In this document: piece after piece, positions 1 through 8,928 of the stretch
Layout: each line of letters begins with the position of its first letter
Numbering within the stretch: the stretch's first letter is position 1
Assembly: GCF_038002965.1 (NCBI RefSeq)
Contig: NZ_JBBOOE010000001.1
Location: 1,903,001 to 1,967,000 of the forward strand
Length of the DNA stretch: 64,000 nt
From: Robertmurraya sp. FSL R5-0851
GTDB lineage: Bacteria > Bacillota > Bacilli > Bacillales > Cytobacillaceae
Reading direction: 5' to 3'
Program-made: the position numbers and the translations under genes
Notes under the pieces: generated by a model
What the model was told of the DNA's origin: nothing
What the model saw: the letters and a program-made list of their open reading frames with translations, nothing else
The model's database searches: none

Positions 1-753
1 GCTGTTGCTCAATTAACTCTATCTCGACCAAATTCACTTAATGCGGTGACCTGGGAGATGTATCAACAGCTTGAAGAACATTTAACGGCACTTGCAACTG
101 ACACCGCCACACGCGTACTAGTTATTCGCGGAGAGGGGGAAAAGGCATTTGCAGCAGGAACAGACATTAGTCAATTTAATGGCTTTACTGGACAGGATGG
201 TATTAATTACGAAAGTAGAATCGATAAAATCGTAGATAAGTTGGCACAATTTCCAAAGCCTACGATTGCAGCAGTTAATGGATACGCAGTAGGAGGAGGG
301 CTTCTTCTCTCCCTAGCTTGTGACCTGCGATATGCTACACCGAAAGCACGATTTGGAGCACCAATGGCTCGCACACTGGGGAATTGCTTGAGTTTAAACA
401 ATTACCAAAGGTTAGTTACTGAACTTGGTCCTATGAGAACGAAAGAATTGCTTTATACCGCTCAAGTTATTTCAGCTGAAGAACTTTTTGCATATGGCGC
501 GTTAACAGCCATTTTAGAGGGAGAAAACTTCTTTGATAAAGTGTTAGAAATCGCTACTAAGATCACTAAGAATGCTCCTTTAACAGTGAATGCAACGAAG
601 GAAGCCATGAACCGAATCAATAAGAGCAAAAGGTTAAATACACCTGAAGATACATTTGAAGATGTCATAGCCATGGTATACGGCAGTCGTGATTTTGCAG
701 AAGGGGTTTCAGCTTATTTAGAAAAGCGTTCTCCCATATGGATAGGAGAGTAA
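1..753 (+). CDS. crotonase-family (enoyl-CoA hydratase/isomerase) protein, 5' end outside window
   Basis: The reading frame is open from base 1 and starts with the usual crotonase strand 'LSRPNSLNAVTWEMY', so the gene begins upstream of the window. The oxyanion-hole regions AGTDISQF and AAVNGYAVGGGL are present and the end matches the family (PIWIGE). The helix that in classical hydratases carries a catalytic Glu reads LGNCLSLNNYQRL here, so that Glu is not evident; the reaction could be a hydration, isomerisation or carnitinyl-CoA-type dehydration. The next gene, 31 bp downstream, is a gamma-carbonic anhydrase. The same pairing occurs in caiD-caiE, but that is only an analogy. The family is sure and the substrate unknown. 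Confidence 0.85.
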   Translation, partial: AVAQLTLSRPNSLNAVTWEMYQQLEEHLTALATDTATRVLVIRGEGEKAFAAGTDISQFNGFTGQDGINYESRIDKIVDKLAQFPKPTIAAVNGYAVGGGLLLSLACDLRYATPKARFGAPMARTLGNCLSLNNYQRLVTELGPMRTKELLYTAQVISAEELFAYGALTAILEGENFFDKVLEIATKITKNAPLTVNATKEAMNRINKSKRLNTPEDTFEDVIAMVYGSRDFAEGVSAYLEKRSPIWIGE

Positions 754-784
754 AAGGCTAATAGAGATGAAGGAGGCTACTAGG

Positions 785-1303
785 TTGGGAATCTATCGAT
801 TAGATGAGTTTATGCCAAAAATTGATCCAACTGCCTATATCGCACCAGGGGCACAGATAGTTGGAAATGTAGAAATTAAAGCAAATGCATCAGTTTGGTT
901 TAATGCAGTTATTAGAGGAGATAATGAAAAACTTACGATCGATGAAGGGGCAAATGTCCAAGATGGGGCGGTTATCCATTCTGATCCAGGTTATCCAACA
1001 TATATTGGGAAAAATGTAACCATAGGACATAATTGTGTAATACACGGTTGTACCATTGAAGAAGGTGCTGTCATTGGTATGAATGGTACCATTCTTAATG
1101 GAGCCATCATAAAAAAGCAATCCTTTATTGCAGCAGGAGCCCTTGTTACTGAGAATAAAATGATTGAGGAGAGAATGCTTGCTGCTGGTGTACCTGCAAA
1201 AGTATTGAAAGAAGCACCAAGTACTTTGATCGAACGTGCAGAAGATGGGGCTGCTTTTTATCGCAGCAATGGAAAACGGTTTAAGGAAAATAATATTTTG
1301 TAG
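785..1303 (+). CDS. gamma-carbonic anhydrase-like hexapeptide-repeat protein (PaaY/CaiE/YrdA type)
   Basis: This is a left-handed beta-helix protein of about 172 residues. It shows the hexapeptide periodicity (VGNVEIKANASVWFNAVIRGD) and the metal-ligand histidines in AVIHSDPGYP and TIGHNCVIHGCTI. I place the start at TTG 785 because a perfect AAGGAGG at 769-775 precedes it by 9 nt. An upstream in-frame ATG at 767 overlaps that ribosome site and would translate it. The family includes carbonic anhydrases and PaaY/CaiE proteins linked to CoA-thioester metabolism, which suits the crotonase gene just upstream. Activity cannot be decided from sequence. Confidence 0.85.
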   Translation: MGIYRLDEFMPKIDPTAYIAPGAQIVGNVEIKANASVWFNAVIRGDNEKLTIDEGANVQDGAVIHSDPGYPTYIGKNVTIGHNCVIHGCTIEEGAVIGMNGTILNGAIIKKQSFIAAGALVTENKMIEERMLAAGVPAKVLKEAPSTLIERAEDGAAFYRSNGKRFKENNIL

Positions 1304-1353
1304 AAAAATGCATGTAAAGGCAACAAACGTCCTTGTCTAGTGCGATAATTGTT

Positions 1354-1380
1354 AGGGTGACACGAGGTCACCCTTATTAT
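1354..1380 (+). terminator. terminator-like hairpin after the carbonic anhydrase gene
   Basis: An 8-bp perfect stem (AGGGTGAC / GTCACCCT, loop ACGAG) is followed by a TA-rich run. It lies 50 bp after the stop codon and could also belong to the left end of the adjacent IS200/IS605 element. Confidence 0.5.
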
Positions 1381-2130
1381 TATGGAAACGAAAACCCCGG
1401 GCTAGGCCCGGGGTTCCAAAAAGCTTTCAGCGTGGTATTAAAAAAACTTCCCCATGGTGCTAAAATATTTTTGGTTCGCCAACCAAAATACCAGCACGGA
1501 GGAAGTCCCATGTCTAAAGACAATAATAGTTTAGCACACACTACCTGGAATTGTAAGTATCACATCGTCTTTGCACCAAAGTATAGAAGACAGATTATCT
1601 ATGGGAAAATCAAAAAGGATATTGGAGAAATACTACGCACATTATGTGAAAGAAAAGGTGTAGAGATTATTGAAGCTACAGCATGTAAGGATCATGTACA
1701 TATGTTAGTGAGCATCCCACCAAAACTAAGTGTATCTGCATTTGTAGGTTATTTAAAGGGAAAGAGTAGTTTAATGATATTTGACCGACATGCAAACCTG
1801 AAATACAAGTACGGTAATCGTAAATTTTGGTGCACAGGATATTATGTAGATACAGTTGGAAGAAATAAAAAGGTAATTGAAGAATATATACGTAATCAAA
1901 TACAAGATGATATAGTCGCAGAACAATTAACAATGATGGAATACATTGATCCATTCACGGGTGAAGAAGTAAGGAAAAAGAAACGAGGTTAAAAGGGAAG
2001 AAGGCCTTTGAGGTCTGGCCAGTAGAAGTAGTACACTTGGCGAACCCTTCAGTAGCCCTTTAGGGTTTGGTCAGTAACAAAGGCTTTCAGCCGCAGAGAA
2101 AACCACCCGTTATCACGGGTGGTTTTTATT
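1380..2130 (+). mobile_element. IS200/IS605-family insertion sequence (tnpA only), approximate limits
   Basis: A Y1 transposase gene is flanked by stem-loops, as expected of IS200-type elements. At the left are AACCCCGGGC/GCCCGGGGTT (1393-1415) and a hairpin TTTTGGTT/AACCAAAA just before the ribosome site (about 1468-1487). At the right is a hairpin AACCACCCGT/ACGGGTGGTT (about 2099-2124). A short sequence resembling 'AAAGCTTTCAG' occurs near both sides (about 1430 and 2083). These elements have no terminal inverted repeats or target duplication, so the exact cleavage sites cannot be read off. Confidence 0.75.
1510..1992 (+). CDS. tnpA: IS200/IS605 family transposase TnpA (Y1 HUH)
   Basis: The protein of 160 residues has the core of single-strand Y1 transposases: an N-terminal WNCKYHIVFAPKYRR strand, the metal-binding HUH motif in CKDHVHMLVS, and the YVDTVGRNKKVIEEYIRNQ helix carrying the catalytic tyrosine. 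Start ATG 1510 is preceded by GGAGGAAG. The frame is open further upstream, but that part runs through the IS left-end hairpins and is not coding. The gene is full length for the family, so the element may still be active. Confidence 0.93.
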   Translation: MSKDNNSLAHTTWNCKYHIVFAPKYRRQIIYGKIKKDIGEILRTLCERKGVEIIEATACKDHVHMLVSIPPKLSVSAFVGYLKGKSSLMIFDRHANLKYKYGNRKFWCTGYYVDTVGRNKKVIEEYIRNQIQDDIVAEQLTMMEYIDPFTGEEVRKKKRG

Positions 2131-2167
2131 TTTAAAAATAAAAATTTGAGAAAAGGACAGGGTGGGT

Positions 2168-2448
2168 ATGAAATTTTGTTTTAGCTCCGGATTCTTTTAA
2201 AGAAAGCATGACAGCTAATCAAGCTGCTTTAGCTATCCGTTTGGTGTTGCTTCAGTAGCAAACCGCTATCCAATTCCGGTCATTGCCTTTGCTGGACGAG
2301 TAGGGAATGGAATAGAGGATTTGTATGATAAGGGTTTTACAGCCATCTTTGGAATAGTAAATGGAGTTTCTACGATAGTTGAAGCATTATCTTCTGGTGA
2401 GAATAACCTTTGTAGAACAGTTGAAAATGCTATTGCTACAGGGTAGGA
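2168..2448 (+). pseudogene. glycerate kinase (GlxK/GarK family) remnant, internally deleted and frameshifted
   Basis: After the ATG and one surplus T the frame reads VLAPDSFKESMTANQAAL, the N-terminal signature of type-1 glycerate kinases. It then jumps to 'FGVASVANRYPIPVIAFAG' and continues with the C-terminal region (GNGIEDLYDKGFTAIFGIVNG...) to a natural stop. Roughly the central 250 residues of a ~380-residue protein are missing. The extra base lies in a T run at codon 3-4, and the internal deletion is out of frame. The gene is clearly non-functional. Confidence 0.8.
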
Positions 2449-2523
2449 ATGTAGTTATGTTTTTATACATTTATAGTTATTATAAGGTTTCTAAACAACC
2501 TATAGGTAAACCTTTTGTATGCA

Positions 2524-2550
2524 AAGCGGTGTCTTTACACTGTTTTTTTT
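2524..2550 (+). terminator. weak terminator-like hairpin
   Basis: A short stem (GCGGTGT / ACACTGT, loop CTTT) is followed by eight Ts in the gap between the glycerate kinase remnant and the MFS gene. It is the only structure seen in this 288-bp stretch. Confidence 0.4.
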
Positions 2551-2736
2551 TATGAAAAATTTGTTCATTACCCGCTCATACTTGGTAAATATATGATTGC
2601 GATAGGATTAGGCAAACATTTGATACAAAAGTGTTACCAGTAGCTTTTTCATATATTGCATAATAAAGTTGTATAAGTTTGGTACTTTACCTCAAGGTTC
2701 AATCTATTTAACTAATACTCTAGGGGGGATAACTAC

Positions 2737-3918
2737 TTGGAACGTTTATGGACGAAGCCTTTTATTTTAATCACCGTGGCGATGCTTTTCCTGTTTACTG
2801 GATTTTATATGTTGTTACCAACACTTCCATTGTTTATAAAACACATTGGCGGAAGTGAGAGCCAGGTTGGATTGGTCGTAGGTGCGTTCATGCTATCTGC
2901 TGTCATTCTTAGACCAATCATCGGAGGACTATTAGATCGTTACGGTAGACGGCCATTTATTTTATGGGGACTTCTTATTTTTACAGTGGCTATGTATTTC
3001 TATAGCTGGGTTGGCGGAGTATTAGTTTTACTTGGCTTACGGATCTTACAAGGATTGAGTTGGGCGGTTTCAACCACGGCCATTTTTACCGCCATTACAG
3101 ATATCATACCATCTACCCGAAGAGGGGAAGGAATGGGCTGGTTTAGCACAGCCATGACCCTCGCCATGGCGATCGGGCCCGTGTGCGGAATATGGATAAC
3201 ACAAAATATATCCTATCAAGCGTTGTTTTTCATTGCGGTCGGTCTTTCTGTAGTTGCGCTATTGTTGATGTTTGTTGCCAAGATACCTTTCCAACCGAAG
3301 AAAACGGGGATGCAAAAAATAGAGCTTTTTGAAAAATCGGTCCTACCCATCACCATATCAGTCTTCTTTTTACATATTGCCTATGGTGGAATTACAGCTT
3401 TTGTTCCGTTATTTACGAATTCTCTTGCTGTTAATTCGGGAGCCTTTTTTCTGGTGTATGCTGCAACTCTTGTACTTAGTCGCCCGATTGCAGGAAAACT
3501 TTCAGACCGACATGGAGAGAAGTTTGTGATTTTACCAGCTCTTGGTATTACAATCATAGCGCTCATCTCCTTGAGTCTTGCGGAAGGATTAATGGGAATA
3601 CTCGTTTCTGCTGTTTTATACGGGATCGGTTTCGGTTCAGCATCACCTGCTTTACAAGCAGCCACCGTACGACTTGCTCGTCCAGAGCGTAAAGGGGTAG
3701 CTAATGCTTCTTTACTTACTGCTACGGATCTTGGTATTGGACTTGGATCAATTGTGTTGGGCTGGATTTCACAATACACAAGTTATTCTGTACTATTCAT
3801 CGTTAGTGCAGTGTCTGTCGGGTGTGCATTAGTAATATTTAGACTCTTTGTAAATCCTTTGGTACAGAAAAATAGGGATAACGAGCCAGTGATTACAAAG
3901 GATGTAGCATCCCGATAG
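2737..3918 (+). CDS. MFS transporter (12 TM)
   Basis: This membrane transporter of 393 residues belongs to the major facilitator superfamily. It has the motif-A loop between TM2 and TM3 (GGLLDRYGRRPFI), its echo in the second half (GKLSDRHGEKF), and about twelve hydrophobic segments. The TTG start is preceded by AGGGGGGAT at a proper distance. Full length suggests a working exporter or importer; the substrate is not predictable, though YfkF/YttB-like drug or sugar exporters of Bacillus have this layout. The gene stands alone between two gene remnants (glycerate kinase upstream, aldo/keto reductase downstream). Confidence 0.88.
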   Translation: MERLWTKPFILITVAMLFLFTGFYMLLPTLPLFIKHIGGSESQVGLVVGAFMLSAVILRPIIGGLLDRYGRRPFILWGLLIFTVAMYFYSWVGGVLVLLGLRILQGLSWAVSTTAIFTAITDIIPSTRRGEGMGWFSTAMTLAMAIGPVCGIWITQNISYQALFFIAVGLSVVALLLMFVAKIPFQPKKTGMQKIELFEKSVLPITISVFFLHIAYGGITAFVPLFTNSLAVNSGAFFLVYAATLVLSRPIAGKLSDRHGEKFVILPALGITIIALISLSLAEGLMGILVSAVLYGIGFGSASPALQAATVRLARPERKGVANASLLTATDLGIGLGSIVLGWISQYTSYSVLFIVSAVSVGCALVIFRLFVNPLVQKNRDNEPVITKDVASR

Positions 3919-3998
3919 GTCTCGACTAAAAGGTTTAAGATTGACTATTTAAGTACTTATTAACCCTTAAATAATATTCTGGAAGCGAGGAAGTTAAA

Positions 3999-4195
3999 GT
4001 GGATTATGTAAAACTTGGAAACACAGGTTTGGAGGTGTAACGACTTTGTCTTGGAGCCTGGGTACTGCAGAAGCAACCCCTGAGCCTCTTAATGAAAAGG
4101 GTTGGGGGGATTAAGAGCTAGTAGGTGAAGCGCTTGAACCCTAAAAGGGGAAAGGCGTCATTGCTATTAAATTCGGTATAAAACAATCCCCTTAA
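3999..4195 (+). pseudogene. aldo/keto reductase N-terminal remnant
   Basis: A GTG after GAAGCGAGGAAG begins VDYVKLGNTGLEV-stop-RLCLGAW, the N-terminus of an aldo/keto reductase with a nonsense codon where the family has Ser/Ala. In another frame follow ELVGEALEP-stop-KGKGVIAIKFGIK, which matches the family's 'LVGEAL..F...VVIATKFG' strand. The rest of the ~310-residue enzyme is absent. At least two stops and one frameshift are present. The remaining bases to 4316 encode no recognisable protein. Confidence 0.7.
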
Positions 4196-4316
4196 CTTAA
4201 AATTTGAAACTATTATTGATCGGATGTTCTAATTATGCAATGGAATTTAGTGTTACTGGTGAAGTAACAAAGATTGAAGAAGGTTATCTTGTTATCAAAT
4301 AGTACAAGCATCCGTG

Positions 4317-4859
4317 TTAATCAATTGAGTCAACTGGTATAACATCAGCAATTTGAAGAATATCCTCTCCAAAAAAGCAGTATAAGTCTGTCGTTATACT
4401 ATCCAGGTTCATGTTTCGAATAACAAAACCATCGTAATGATGGTTAATAAGTTTTTGACGGAGAGCTTTATTTGCTTCTTCTTTATTTAAAAGAATGGCC
4501 TTATCTAGCCAGGTAATGTTTCTTTTTTTTCCTAGATAATCGCAATACTTATCACGTTCTTCCATAAACAAATTATACGATTCAAAATCCTTTATATGTG
4601 GTTCACCTACATATACTTTATAGACATATCCTTGGACAGGCTTGTCATATTGAACGACTTTCGGTTCACCATCTTCCCAAAACTCTGTATCCGATTTTTC
4701 AATAACTGTCTCCGTTCCGATGGCAAAAGGTTTCGAAGAATGGATATCAGAAGTAAACCAAGTGCCAATCGTATCAATATCGTTGGGTAACTTTTTCTGA
4801 ACAACTGTTTCATTTTCGAAATGATGAAATTTCCGTATAGAACCGTGATAAACGATCAT
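4317..4859 (-). CDS. hypothetical protein, possible ADP-ribosyltransferase fold (ART-PolyVal-like)
   Basis: The protein has 180 residues. It starts MIVYHGSIRKFHHF and continues with TIGTWFTSD and a late DGFVIR. This order (YHGS/T strand, then G-x-WF-T/S, then a C-terminal 'yDGvvi') resembles the small ART-like domains found in phage polyvalent proteins and toxins. That is motif resemblance only; the catalytic Glu expected near the end cannot be pinned down. No signal peptide or membrane segment is seen. A ribosome site GGAGGTG lies just upstream of the ATG. It stands alone with no immunity-like neighbour. Confidence 0.4.
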   Translation of the reverse strand: MIVYHGSIRKFHHFENETVVQKKLPNDIDTIGTWFTSDIHSSKPFAIGTETVIEKSDTEFWEDGEPKVVQYDKPVQGYVYKVYVGEPHIKDFESYNLFMEERDKYCDYLGKKRNITWLDKAILLNKEEANKALRQKLINHHYDGFVIRNMNLDSITTDLYCFFGEDILQIADVIPVDSID

Positions 4860-4953
4860 CTAGACACCTCCCATTTAGAGGATGTCCAAGTCCTATCTTT
4901 TTCATGACAGCTACCTCATTTAAGAATTTGGAATGGACCCCATAAGAGATGAA

Positions 4954-5976
4954 TTACTTCTTTTGACCTAAACGCCTTTTTAAGAACTGTAAGAAATCAT
5001 AGGTTAGATACGATATAGAAAATATAATAAATAACTTGAATAGCTTAATTAATAAGCTATCTGCAAGGTTAGTCATGTTTAAATAAGATAAACTTAGATC
5101 ATATATTTCAATATAAAAAACATGAACTACATATATACCCAAGGATCTTCCGCCTATTTCAGTAATGAATAAATTCTTTCCTAAATTATTATTATTTAAT
5201 GCAAAACAAAAAAGAACGAAAGTTAAGATGATTGTAGATAGGAAATATTCCCCGTGTGCGGCTGAAAGTACTTTTTCTAATAAGTACCCCTCTGTCACTT
5301 GAATTGTAAGAAGACAAAAAATGATTATTAATTGAATTTTTACACTTTTTCCAATGGTCCTTTTTAATCTTTCATTAAACGCAAAAAAGAAACCTAGTGT
5401 TGTATAAAATAGGCCAATAAATAAAGAATCACGTGTACTTATAGGAAAAGCATAAAACACTGAATATGATTGTCCGAAAAGACCTATTATGTTTAATAGT
5501 AAGCTAATAAGTAGTAGATGGTTGATTTTTTTTAACTTATAAAAAACAAAAAGGATGACAAAACTCCAAATTAATGCGGTTAAAAACCATAACTGGTATC
5601 CGCTCGTACCTTTGCCGTAATAGACGAGGTCAGGAAACGAAAAATGATTAATATAATCCTTCAATTCCCTTCTTTGATTACCAGTTCCTATAGAAGTCAT
5701 AAGTATATCTATCACTATATAAAAGAATAGCCAGCATAAATACAGTTTTAAAAGTTTTATTATATACCTTGTAAAGGCCCTTTTAGAATCTCTATTGTTT
5801 TTCATCTTATTACCGAAAAAATAACCAGAAGCAGTAAAAAAGAATGGAACCGCGAACCTTGAAACGTTATCGAGAATAAATAATCCAATTTGGTTATCCC
5901 TTGGAAATACATGGATCACTAAAACAGACAATATGGCAAAAAATTTAATCAAGTCAATCGAATAGTTTCTCTCCAT
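4954..5976 (-). CDS. acyltransferase 3 family membrane protein (OafA/WecH/YrhL type)
   Basis: The protein of 340 residues has about ten membrane segments. The N-terminal signature SIDLIKFFAILSVLVIHVF contains the family's critical His after TM1, followed by RFAVPFFFTASGYFFG, the second hallmark of acyltransferase-3 enzymes. Such proteins move acyl groups, often acetyl, across the membrane onto extracellular glycans, teichoic acids or lipids. No SGNH domain is attached, so this is the stand-alone form. It has no cell-surface glycan genes beside it, so the acceptor is unknown. Confidence 0.85.
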   Translation of the reverse strand: MERNYSIDLIKFFAILSVLVIHVFPRDNQIGLFILDNVSRFAVPFFFTASGYFFGNKMKNNRDSKRAFTRYIIKLLKLYLCWLFFYIVIDILMTSIGTGNQRRELKDYINHFSFPDLVYYGKGTSGYQLWFLTALIWSFVILFVFYKLKKINHLLLISLLLNIIGLFGQSYSVFYAFPISTRDSLFIGLFYTTLGFFFAFNERLKRTIGKSVKIQLIIIFCLLTIQVTEGYLLEKVLSAAHGEYFLSTIILTFVLFCFALNNNNLGKNLFITEIGGRSLGIYVVHVFYIEIYDLSLSYLNMTNLADSLLIKLFKLFIIFSISYLTYDFLQFLKRRLGQKK

Positions 5977-6117
5977 GTCTGGCTCCTTAAAACACGTTCA
6001 ATAATTGAATTTATTATTTACCATTTAAAGATGTTTGAACCAAATGAATAAATCTCTGGGAGCCGATTACAAATCATAAAATTACCGATACAACATAATA
6101 GGAGGGGGGCTAATGGA

Positions 6118-6846
6118 ATGAAATCATTCTTTGGTCATTATGGCAATTCATTCGAAATGTATTCGCTTCAGCATGTAATAGCACTAATGTTTATTATCTT
6201 GGTCGTAGGGACAGTCATTTGGTTCAGAGTACATTTTCGCAAACCCGGGTGGAATCGTATTTTCCGTTACGGATTAGCCTTGCTAATGCTTTTATTACAT
6301 ATAGGTTTACATTTATGGTACATCAATACCGGTAATTGGACACCGGAGCAATCCCTCCCGTTTCATCTATGTACATTAACCCTGCTTTTATCGATTTTGC
6401 TGCTACTTTATCCAAATTTCTACTTGTATGAGTTCGTCTTTTTTGCAGGTACACTTGGTGCACTGCAAGCGTTATTAACTCCTGTGCTTGAAGTTGCTTT
6501 TCCTCATTTTTGGTATTTTTACTTTTTTGTCGGACACGGGGGAATTGTGTTAACGGCTATTTTTATGACTGCTGTAGAAGGTTTTAGACCGACTTGGAGA
6601 TCAGTTGGAAGGACGATGCTTTGGTTAAATATCCTAATGGTGGTTGTGATCCCGGTAAACGCAATAACAGGAGCAAATTACATGTTTCTAGCCAGAAAAC
6701 CTGACACTGTTTCTTTGCTTGATTTTCTTGGTCCATGGCCTTGGTATATTATTTCGCTTGAGGTAGTTGCACTCGTGTTATGTATATTGCTCTATTTGCC
6801 TTTTCTTTTATTTGAACGATGGAAGCTACTAGGGAAATCAATCTAA
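6118..6846 (+). CDS. YwaF-like integral membrane protein (TIGR02206 family)
   Basis: The protein of 242 residues has about seven hydrophobic helices. It has the pattern of the B. subtilis YwaF family: an early YSLQHVIAL, a conserved LPFHLCTLTLLLS segment and a YFFVGHGGIV segment. Distant relatives include eukaryotic TMEM164; a role in lipid handling has been suggested for that group but is not shown for the bacterial branch. Start ATG 6118 is chosen because GGAGGGGGG ends 8 nt upstream. A second ATG at 6113 is out of frame. It is monocistronic. Confidence 0.8.
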   Translation: MKSFFGHYGNSFEMYSLQHVIALMFIILVVGTVIWFRVHFRKPGWNRIFRYGLALLMLLLHIGLHLWYINTGNWTPEQSLPFHLCTLTLLLSILLLLYPNFYLYEFVFFAGTLGALQALLTPVLEVAFPHFWYFYFFVGHGGIVLTAIFMTAVEGFRPTWRSVGRTMLWLNILMVVVIPVNAITGANYMFLARKPDTVSLLDFLGPWPWYIISLEVVALVLCILLYLPFLLFERWKLLGKSI

Positions 6847-7064
6847 TTTGGTTTTGTAAAGTTAGATTAATTGTAGCTTTGGTTAAAATTGGACTCTTCT
6901 TTAAAGAGGTAAATTTGAATCATTAGTTGGTATGTAAAAAATAAATTATGCATATACTTTCAAAAATTAAACCTGCTTCTCTATCTTGGTACAGTAGTAA
7001 CTAAGGGTCATTCATTCAAACAAAATTTTTTTTATTTAAAATTTGAACCTTGTTTAAAAAGTGA

Positions 7065-7092
7065 TTGACTATATGTGGGCAGTGATTATAAT
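7065..7092 (+). promoter_or_regulatory. sigma-A-type promoter of the acyl-CoA dehydrogenase operon
   Basis: TTGACT and a perfect TATAAT are separated by 16 bp, ending 58 bp before the TTG start at 7151. The rest of the 304-bp gap after 6846 shows nothing else distinct. Confidence 0.6.
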
Positions 7093-7150
7093 AGATTTAA
7101 GTAAACAAATTTCAGACTATTATAAATTATCTGAAATAGGAGGGTGACCA

Positions 7151-8296
7151 TTGGAAACATTCTTAACTGATGAGCATGAGCTGTTTCGCAAATCGTTACG
7201 TAAAATGCTGGAGCGGGAAGCGTACCCGTTTTTTGAGCAATGGGAAAAGAATCGTGAAATTCCAAGAGAGTTCTGGATAAAAATGGGAGACAATGGGTTT
7301 CTTTGTCCATGGATGGATGAAGCGTATGGTGGGCTCGGATTAGATTTCATGTATTCTGTTATATTGAATGAGGAACTTGAAAGAGTAGGGCAAGGTTTAT
7401 CAAGTGGTGTTTGTTTGCATTCCGAAATTGCAAGCCCTTACATTCGGAAAATAGGCACAGAAGAACAAAAACAAAAATGGCTGCCAAAGTGTTTAAGCGG
7501 AGAGGTAATTACCGCCATTGCAATGACAGAGCCTGGAGCGGGATCAGATTTAGTTAATATTAAAACAACGGCGAGACGTGAAGGAGATTATTATATTTTA
7601 AATGGTGAAAAGACATTTATTACAAATTCTATTTCATCGGACCTTGTTGTCGTTGTTTGCAAAACAGATACCCAAATCACACCTGTACATAAAGGAATTA
7701 GTCTGATCTTAGTCGAGAAAGGTACAGAAGGCTTTAAGAAAGGAAAAAAGCTAAATAAAATCGGAATGCATAGTGGTGAGACTGGTGAGCTTATTTTTGA
7801 GGATGCAAAGGTCCCAGTTGAAAACCTGTTAGGTGAGGAAGGAAAAGGATTTTATTACTTAATGGAAAATCTTCAGCAGGAACGTCTCGTTGTAGCGATT
7901 CAATGTCAGGTTGAGGCAGAAGAAATGCTTCGAATTACGATCGATTATGTAAAGACAAGGCAAGCGTTTGGTCAAACCATAAGCAAATTTCAAAATACAC
8001 AATTCAGAATCGCAGAAATGGCTACAGAAATAGAATTAGGTCGAACATACCTTAATCAAATTACAATACGTCATATGAATGGTGAAAAGCTAACAAAGGA
8101 AGTGTCGATGGCGAAATGGTGGATTAGTGAAATGGCCAAAAGAGTTGCGGCCGAATGCCTACAGCTTCATGGCGGCTACGGCTATATGGAAGAATACGAG
8201 ATTGCTAGACGCTACCGTGATATTCCTGTAGCAAGCATATATGCCGGCAGTACTGAAATCATGAAGACCATCATCGCCAAGCAGCTAGACTTGTAG
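7151..8296 (+). CDS. acyl-CoA dehydrogenase
   Basis: This FAD-dependent flavoprotein of 381 residues carries out alpha,beta-dehydrogenation of acyl-CoA thioesters, the first step of beta-oxidation. Visible are the flavin/substrate motif AMTEPGAGSD (about residue 125), the AFGQTISKFQNTQF helix, and the C-terminal QLHGGYGYMEEYEIARRYRDIPVASIYAGSTEI block; the Glu of the EYEIAR stretch region is where many family members keep the catalytic base. The start is TTG 7151 behind AGGAGGG. It is followed closely by a TetR regulator and the start of an acyl-CoA ligase gene. These form a fatty-acid-degradation operon that was later cut. Confidence 0.93.
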   Translation: METFLTDEHELFRKSLRKMLEREAYPFFEQWEKNREIPREFWIKMGDNGFLCPWMDEAYGGLGLDFMYSVILNEELERVGQGLSSGVCLHSEIASPYIRKIGTEEQKQKWLPKCLSGEVITAIAMTEPGAGSDLVNIKTTARREGDYYILNGEKTFITNSISSDLVVVVCKTDTQITPVHKGISLILVEKGTEGFKKGKKLNKIGMHSGETGELIFEDAKVPVENLLGEEGKGFYYLMENLQQERLVVAIQCQVEAEEMLRITIDYVKTRQAFGQTISKFQNTQFRIAEMATEIELGRTYLNQITIRHMNGEKLTKEVSMAKWWISEMAKRVAAECLQLHGGYGYMEEYEIARRYRDIPVASIYAGSTEIMKTIIAKQLDL

Positions 8297-8315
8297 CATC
8301 CGGAAAGGAGAGCTT

Positions 8316-8900
8316 ATGAAACTATCAGAGAAACGAGTACTGAAAAAGAAGGAACAAATTATTCTATCTGCTATCAAAATAATGAATCGAAAAGGATACA
8401 ATGGTGCGACAATGGAGGAAATAGCGGCAGAGCTACTGATGACCAAGGGTGCCCTTTACTACTATTTTAAAAATAAGGAAGATTTAATCTACCAGTGTCA
8501 CGAACTCGTTTTAACAAATGCGATTGAAGAGCTACAAGCTCACTTAGAGGAACCGGTTTCCTATGAAACTCGTTTGCGAAATATGATTAAGACTCATATT
8601 GCTTACGCCATCAAAGAAAAAGAAACCTTTAATATGATTTTAAAGCCAGATGAAACCTTTTCTAGCGAACAATTAAAACCGATATTATTAAAACGTCAAA
8701 AGTATGCTCATCAATTTGACACGGTTATAAAGGAGGGAATGAAAGCGAAAGAGTTCACGATTACTGAACTGAAAATTGCGCGAATGATCCTATTGGGTTC
8801 CATGAACTGGATTCAGCAGTGGTATCAACCAGACGGTAAATTTAACGTTGAAGAGCTCCAAAATGTTTATGCAGATTATTTGTTAAAAGTAGTGAAATAA
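8316..8900 (+). CDS. TetR/AcrR family transcriptional regulator
   Basis: The regulator has 194 residues and a classical N-terminal helix-turn-helix at about residues 15-60 (IILSAIKIMNRKGYNGAT ... LLMTKGALYYYFKNKEDLIY). The C-terminal ligand domain is divergent, as usual. Start ATG 8316 follows AAAGGAG; the gene lies 19 bp after the dehydrogenase. Related TetR proteins in Bacillus fatty-acid loci sense acyl-CoA and repress their own operon. That role is inferred here from position only. Confidence 0.88.
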   Translation: MKLSEKRVLKKKEQIILSAIKIMNRKGYNGATMEEIAAELLMTKGALYYYFKNKEDLIYQCHELVLTNAIEELQAHLEEPVSYETRLRNMIKTHIAYAIKEKETFNMILKPDETFSSEQLKPILLKRQKYAHQFDTVIKEGMKAKEFTITELKIARMILLGSMNWIQQWYQPDGKFNVEELQNVYADYLLKVVK

Positions 8901-8928
8901 TCAAATAAATAATAAAGGGGATGGTTCG

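Noticed and set aside
767..784. Upstream ATG of the carbonic anhydrase gene
   Set aside because: Its codons overlap the AAGGAGG ribosome site that serves TTG 785, so the ATG is not the start.
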